Source: Misgurnus anguillicaudatus
Lineage: Eukaryota; Chordata; Actinopteri; Cypriniformes; Cobitidae
Length of the DNA stretch: 64,000 nucleotides
Reading direction: 5' to 3'
NCBI RefSeq assembly: GCF_027580225.2
Contig: NC_073342.2
Location: 15,449,001-15,513,000 of the forward strand
Shown: positions 59,098-64,000 of the stretch, piece after piece
Layout of the letters: every line of letters starts with the position of its first letter
How positions within the stretch are numbered: position 1 is the first letter of the stretch
The notes under the pieces: model-generated
Databases searched by the model: none
What the model saw: only the letters and a program-made list of their open reading frames with translations
Told to the model about the DNA's origin: nothing
Position numbers and translations under genes: made by a program

Positions 59098-59298
59098 TTA
59101 TTCCGTTTTTTGTTATAAGCCAGAAATGACAAGGAGGCGGCTTCTCGCAATACAAAGTCAATGGAGACGGTTGGATTGCTTTCCCCCCCGGTGGGCGTGG
59201 TTTTCAAATTTGCATAACTGCGCTCTGTCTCTATTGACTTCCATAGTATTTGTTTTTCCTACTATTGGGACGGTCGACCGTCTAGTTACCATCTTTTA

Positions 59299-59415
59299 TT
59301 AAAGGGGTCATAGCATGAAAATCTGACTTTGCTAAAATTGGGTCCCCAGTGCTTCTATCAATCTAGAAAATGTGGAAAAGATCAATCCAGTAATTTGTTT
59401 TCGTAAACCATTCTG
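59299..59415. mobile_element. TTAAAGGGG family, copy 4, left fragment
   Basis: It begins ttaaaggggtcatagcatgaaaatctgac and continues tgggtccccagtgcttctatcaatctagaaaatgtg in matching order to 18158-18565, then is cut after ccattctgtgcaagcg. Confidence 0.7.
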
Positions 59416-59466
59416 TGCAAGCGTTTTAAACTACTTTGGTGTGGTTGGCCCCTGAGGAAGTAATTT

Positions 59467-59989
59467 TTAAAGGGACACTCCACTTTTGTGAAAATATGCT
59501 CATTTTCCAGCTCCCCTAGAGTTAAATATTTGATTTTTACCGTTTTGGAATCCATTCAGCTGATCTCCGGCTCTGGTGGTACCACTTTTAGCATAGCTTA
59601 GCACAATCCATTGAATCTGATTAGACCATTAGCATCGCGTTAAAAAAAAAAACCAAAAAGTTTAGATATTTTTCCTATTTAAAACTTGACCATTCTGTAG
59701 TTACATCATTCTGCCTAGAAAATCGCAGCTTTTAATTTTCCGTCGGCCTTAGTACACGATGTAACTACAGAATAGTCAAGTTTTAAATAGGAAAAATAAT
59801 CTTTGGTTATTTTTTAGCGCAATGCTAATGGTCTAATCAGATTCAATGGATTGTGCTAAGCTATGCTAAAAGTGGTACCGCCAGACCCGGAGATCAGCTG
59901 AATGGATTCTAAAACTGTAAAAATCAAATGTTTAACTCTATAAGAGCTGGAAAATGAGCATATTTAAAAAAAGTGGAGTGTCCCTTTAA
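59467..59989. mobile_element. Palindromic TTAAAGGGACACTCCAC MITE, 523 bp
   Basis: The ends ttaaagggacactccac and gtggagtgtccctttaa are exact inverted repeats. The arms pair through aaaatatgctcattttccag, cattcagctgatctcc, ccattgaatctgattagacc and ataggaaaaata. It has TTAA at both ends and shares the right one with the next element. Confidence 0.85.
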
Positions 59990-61337
59990 AGGATAATTCC
60001 GGTATTTAACACTTTGAGTCTCATTTCTGGTTTGTTTTGGATGAACTACAGTGATGGACACAGAAATTTTGACAATGGGTCGTGTCTTGAGTTTTTGTTT
60101 CGTTTAGAAGTGTCTCTTGACTGCTTCAGAATGGAAGTCAATGGCCATGCACAAACATGTCATTAAAACAACACTTAACGTTCATTTTCAAAACTGTGCT
60201 ACTCACCGAGTGGTTTGTGGTGTTCGTTGATGATTAAAAACAAGTTGTGTAGCGAAATACAGTTTCTGTCGTGTTTTATTTGGCATTTTGTAAAATTCCA
60301 TTGACTTCTCTGGAAGACTCATTACTCGCTGATATATCACTCCACCGCCGGAAAAGGAAAAGGGACTGTTTACATGTGGTTGTTGTTTTTTTGGCTCGGT
60401 TTCTCTCAGAATAAATTTTTCCCATATTTGTAGGGCTGGACCAGAATATTCGAATATTCGTTCCGTATTTCAGTTTTGGGATTCGAATATATATATAAAT
60501 ATTTTACAGCGTTAATGCAGAGCTTTTGCCAAGCAGGAAGTGCGCTTCACGCTCCCGCTCTATAGGTGGCGCAGAGAGACCAACATCCATAGCCAACAGC
60601 CACCAAACGCACACCAGTGGAAGAGATCGCCTCAAATGGAAAACGCGCTTCCTGCTTTGACATTCACGCTAATAATGTTGTAAATAACATTCAGTTTCTT
60701 GCAAAAACTGATTGATTTGCTTCACAAGACGTCAATATGTCACACGGAGTTATGGGGGATTACTGTTGTATTGGATATATATGCTTTAGCTCTTAAAGTG
60801 TGCGGATCGGTTGACTTGCATGACGGAGCACTGGGGTTTCTGCAAAATATCTTCTTTATTGTTCTGCCGATGAAAAAAACATATCGGATGGTGTAAGTGT
60901 TATAAATAAACTTGATTTTGAAAGTATGCTACCGTTTTATTACAGTTTGTTGGACTATGTTCATTCATGCTTCAGACTCAAATATAGAGCGGAAGTATAT
61001 ACGCGGTTGTGAGGTATCTGAAAAAATAGTTCCACTATATCAAATAACACGGATTGAAATCATACATTGCGCCAATATATTTGTTTTTAATCATCAACGA
61101 ACCCCATGAACCACTCGGTGAGTAGCACAGTTTTGAAAATGAACGTTAAGTGTTGTTTAAATGACATTTTGTGCATGGCCATTGACTTCCATTCTGAAGC
61201 AGTCAAGAGACGCTTCTAAATAAGTCGAAAAGTCAAGACACGACCTATTGTCAAAATTTCTGTGTCCATCACTGTAGTTCATCCAAAACAAACCAGAAAT
61301 GAGACTCAAAGTGTTAAATACCGGAATTATCCTTTAA
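59986..61337. mobile_element. TTAAAGGATAATTCCGG MITE with about 220-bp arms, 1.35 kb
   Basis: The ends ttaaaggataattccggtat and ataccggaattatcctttaa are exact inverted repeats. Arms continue through tttggatgaactacagtgatgg, tggaagtcaatggccatgca and actcaccgagtgg, about 220 bp. The interior has a gtagggctggaccagaatattcg word near 60432 that looks like the left end of another hAT element whose right end I cannot find. Confidence 0.8.
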
Positions 61338-62657
61338 GTTCACTCTTTGCAACAGAGAGGCTTAAAATAACTACAACTGTTGTAACTAACATACACCTTA
61401 AGTTACATTGACACTACAGCTTAGGTTTGTTTGAAGCTGTTTTCCAAATATGGGACTAAGCTTTTAAACCATCAGCTTTAGTATGTCTCCGAAAAACCTT
61501 CAAATGTGCCTTGAACATTTTCTCCTCCTGACTTATTAGATCACAGAGATCCAATCAAAACGCCGGTAATTTTTGCGCAAAACCAAAAGTAATGCGTCAC
61601 AGTCGTGCATTTCCCATGGGAAATGCTGTAAGCTGTAATATACCACCTTACTGAATGTTTCATACACATCCGCACGCCGGTGGCCAATGAAGATAAACCA
61701 AACCTATTTCCATAGTTATTAAGTCTTCTTTTAACTCTCCGCCAATATTACCAAATCAAATTTTACACCCCCCTTAATAGCACAGACCTATCAGGGTATT
61801 AAAAATGCTCAGTCCTTTTTAAGCGTTCTATTACTTTTTACTCGCTGGGTTTGAAATATTTAAAAAGTCACTTCAATCAAATTCAAATTACCACTCTAAA
61901 ACATCCCATTGGGTGACATGGCCATAATTATTTGGGGGGAAAGTAACAGTGGTGAGCTCTCTCGAAGTTTCCAAAGCAATTATGAATTAATTAAAACAAG
62001 ATATCCCCATGAATTACTGATGAATGTACGTGAACTAAATATCCATTGTTGATGTTCGCTCACATCAATTTTCCCGCTTTAATTATGGCAAATTACGGTC
62101 GTATAATTGCACGTTTTACTTAAAGGCGCGACCTGCCAGTGCTATTTGTGCTCGACACAAAAAATACACTGGGGTTTTAAAATGAGCCGCACTGAAATCC
62201 ATGCTAACAATATAAAGAGAAAAAAGGCTATTACGTGTTTCTCACTCTCTCGCTATCTAAATGTGCTTTAGTTTGATGAAAGCTAAGCCTGAGAGTTAAG
62301 TCTCCGATGCACAGGAAAGAATACAAAGTATGCTAATAAAAGGCTAGCAGGAAATACAATGACCCCTATAAATCCATCATTAACTACCAACGCAAACTTT
62401 CATCTGAGGCCAGTGTCCCAAGCTATTACTAAACCCAACCCAAATTACATAGTGTCGTGAAATAAATGCTTAAAGGAAACATCATCTGCCCCAAGACGAC
62501 ATGAATCAAAAAGCTGGATGCATAAAACATTTCACGAACATCTTAAAGATGCAACACCTATTATCAAATTTCCATATGCTTAAATCCCACAGGCTCCTTT
62601 TTAAGTATTTTAAATAATGATTTGTTTAAATAATGCACAACCTCTGATGCGCAATCA
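61338..62657. other. Apparently unique intronic sequence
   Basis: No exon or transposon recognised. The segment 61950-62130 is rich in TAATTA / ATTAATT words and may be a conserved regulatory element. Confidence 0.4.
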
Positions 62658-62812
62658 CATTTACATGCATTTGGCAAATGCTTGTATTTAAAGCGACTTA
62701 TAGGGCATTCAAGCTATACATTTTTTATCAGTATGTCATTTTGCATGTTCACAGAGAATTAAACCCATAACCTTTTGTGCAATGCTCTACCAACTTAGCT
62801 TCATCTACAGGA
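62658..62812 (-). mobile_element. tRNA-derived SINE, copy 4
   Basis: On the minus strand: gaagctaagttggtagagcattg (A-box region), ggttatgggtttaattct (decayed B-box), then tactgataaaaaatgtatagcttgaatgc, and the tail aagtcgctttaaatacaagcatttgccaaatgc. It is the longest match to the body of the 17880 copy. Confidence 0.85.
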
Positions 62813-63269
62813 GCCCCCAAATATATATACGGACAACAAACCCACTCTTAATAATAAATAATGTTAAATGAGAAATACTTCTTTTCATAAAAGATGAAAA
62901 CAAACAAACAAAACAAAAAATATATATTTAGGTCATTAGTTATACAATAATAAATACAGTCCAGGTAAAGTGATATTTAATGTGTTCTGAGTTTGTCACA
63001 CCACAAAAAAAATTAAAATAAAAAAGTTATTAAAATAAGCAGCAAGCGCTCTTAAATGCTGGGGGCGTGTCTGCTGTCTGCACTGAAACCACGCCCACTC
63101 ATGGGAAAGCTATCTTAAATTTTAAATACCACAAGCAACCTAAATGGATGCTCGTGATTGTGTTAGGGGTGGGGCCATGCTCGGTAGCTCCAGTGTGTCA
63201 TCAAGTCACTGCATTAGCCCCGCCCAAATAACCCTGCACACAAACATGTGGAAAACAGTTTAACGCTGT
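62813..63269. other. Unassigned AT-rich sequence
   Basis: No exon or clear repeat; A-rich runs at 62890-62925 and 63004-63030. Confidence 0.3.
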
Positions 63270-63897
63270 AATGCTATTTTTACACCACCCGTGTTTCAGG
63301 CGTCAAAACCACGCCTAGTTTGGCGCTAGAACAGTTTGAATGCATTCGCGTGTCTAGAGCGAAGTAGACGCGTGGAAAAAGCAAGCATTTGACGCGCGTC
63401 AGAGGCAAAATCCGCTTCTTGTGGGAGGGGCAAGTGCTATGCGGTTGTCTGTTTGGAAGATGACTGATGTTGATTGTGCATTTATCGAGAGAGTTTGTAT
63501 TTGGTCATCTTATTATAGGGGGAATATAGTGTCGTATAGCTCCGGGTGACTGCTCACGGACAATATCAAGCGTTTCTTCAGGTTGAATGAGTGACTCCGG
63601 GCGGGGCTGCAACCACAGCAGCAATCCTGATTGGTTAACGAGGCGCGAAATTCCACCAAAGTTCAAATTTTTCAACTCAGGCGTCAGCCGCAAATTCGCG
63701 TCAAACGCAAAATGCACAAAAAGCACCATTCGAACTAGATGCGTGAATGAGACGGAAACGCGTCTTCTGCGCCGTGCCAAACGCCTCATCCACGTCGCGA
63801 GACCTCCAGATGCGCGTCAACGCGTCTTCACATTGACTTAATATTGAAATCACTCGCGCTTCACGCCTCTACCTCGTCTGGTGTAAACGCAGCATTA
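63270..63897. mobile_element. MITE with TTTACACCAGACG ends, copy 3 (Harbinger-like)
   Basis: The left side taatgctatttttacaccacc and the right side gtctggtgtaaacgcagcatta are imperfect inverted repeats. The words cctgattggttaacgaggcg, gttcaaatttttcaactc and cgcctctacctcgtctgg are shared with 7381-7779 and 14821-15132. The frames on both strands follow the CpG-rich arms and are not genes. Confidence 0.65.
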
Positions 63898-64000
63898 GTC
63901 CACAATTCAGTACAAAATAGTTTACACAGTTTGTATCGTGTTTCAGCAATACATGTCTTACATTTATAATGTGTTTAGACAAAGTTCTTTAAAATGACTT

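Larger units (their letters stand above)
58400..59232. mobile_element. Large palindromic MITE with THAP-domain start in both arms, 833 bp
   Basis: The ends agagacagagcgcag and ctgcgctctgtctct are exact 15-bp inverted repeats. The arms then pair for roughly 400 bp each (ccacgcccaccggggggg / cccccccggtgggcgtgg, caatccaaccgtctccattga, gcctaaaagctgctgtgtgacaa). Each arm contains a frame opening MPKSCCVTIC, then NPEIS-YKLSSRKT and RRIKWIADY. This is the first half of a THAP zinc finger. A poly(T) tract lies near the centre (58771-58788). The flanks suggest a 2-bp AT target duplication. Confidence 0.8.
58272..59300. mobile_element. TTAAAGGGATAGTTCACC MITE, copy 5, host of the THAP palindrome
   Basis: The left half (aaagagatagttcaccccaaa, tcatcatttactcactct, cagttgacagtagccat) stops at 58399. 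The right half (attgacttccatagtattt, cctactattggga, ttaccatcttttatt) resumes at 59233. The two halves together match the layout of the other copies, so the intervening piece is an insertion. Confidence 0.7.
27941..64000 (-). other. ntrk3: ntrk3 intron upstream of the 75-bp exon, partial (at least 36 kb)
   Basis: The acceptor at 27941-27948 closes this intron. No signal-peptide or cysteine-rich N-terminal TrkC exon (a CPxxCxC-type segment) is visible on the minus strand up to 64000, so the preceding exon should lie outside the window. The intron is filled with nested MITEs. Confidence 0.8.

Noticed and set aside
58961..59161. A functional THAP protein gene
   Set aside because: Only the first half of the finger is present, within a MITE arm, and it is duplicated in the other arm.

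Overview
The window looks like vertebrate nuclear DNA, most likely from a teleost and probably a cyprinid-like one. It has long AT-rich introns, very many short non-autonomous DNA transposons, tRNA-derived SINEs, long tetranucleotide and trinucleotide microsatellites, and no prokaryotic gene organisation. The species call is inference from repeat style. The only host coding sequence I can support is two small exons on the minus strand: 27866-27940 (75 bp) and 23634-23705 (72 bp). Both have consensus splice sites and compatible phases. Joined, they encode consecutive leucine-rich repeats whose motifs (HIENW, DMELYTGLQ, RAFAKNP, LRYI) match the neurotrophin receptor TrkC, so I call the gene ntrk3. 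The a/b paralogue is not resolved.

Layout. The gene runs right to left. Positions 27941-64000 lie in the intron upstream of the 75-bp exon, and its 5' exon is beyond the right edge. Positions 23706-27865 are the 4.16-kb intron between the exons. Positions 1-23633 belong to the next intron, and I found no further LRR exon there. All other long open frames are chance frames, microsatellite frames or transposon pieces.

Mobile elements. Much of the intron sequence consists of MITEs. Several hAT-type elements have 8-bp target duplications: 30085-30850 and 40606-40798 are exact, and 36623-36886, 4382-4854 and 56722-57617 match at 7/8. Many families sit between TTAA sites (for example 61-750, 14250-14804, 18158-18565, 18578-19303, 26637-27071, 42277-43552, 53795-54260, 59467-59989, 59986-61337). 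Others are flanked by TA (6890-7346, 53277-54550, 54728-55195). A Tc1-like element with an internally deleted, frameshifted transposase lies at 46972-47765. Four copies of one tRNA-derived SINE are present. Nesting is common, with insertions two or three levels deep at 29866-31175, 53277-54550, 56722-57617 and 58272-59300.

Notable points. A palindromic MITE (58400-59232) encodes the beginning of a THAP zinc finger in both arms. Two related MITEs carry arrays of short units containing CACGTG E-boxes. A 96-bp non-MITE-like direct duplication (85% identical) lies at 45935 and 49208. Several stretches of apparently unique sequence could be conserved intronic regulatory elements, but this needs alignment. 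I found no CRISPR, operon, phage or clearly new biological system.
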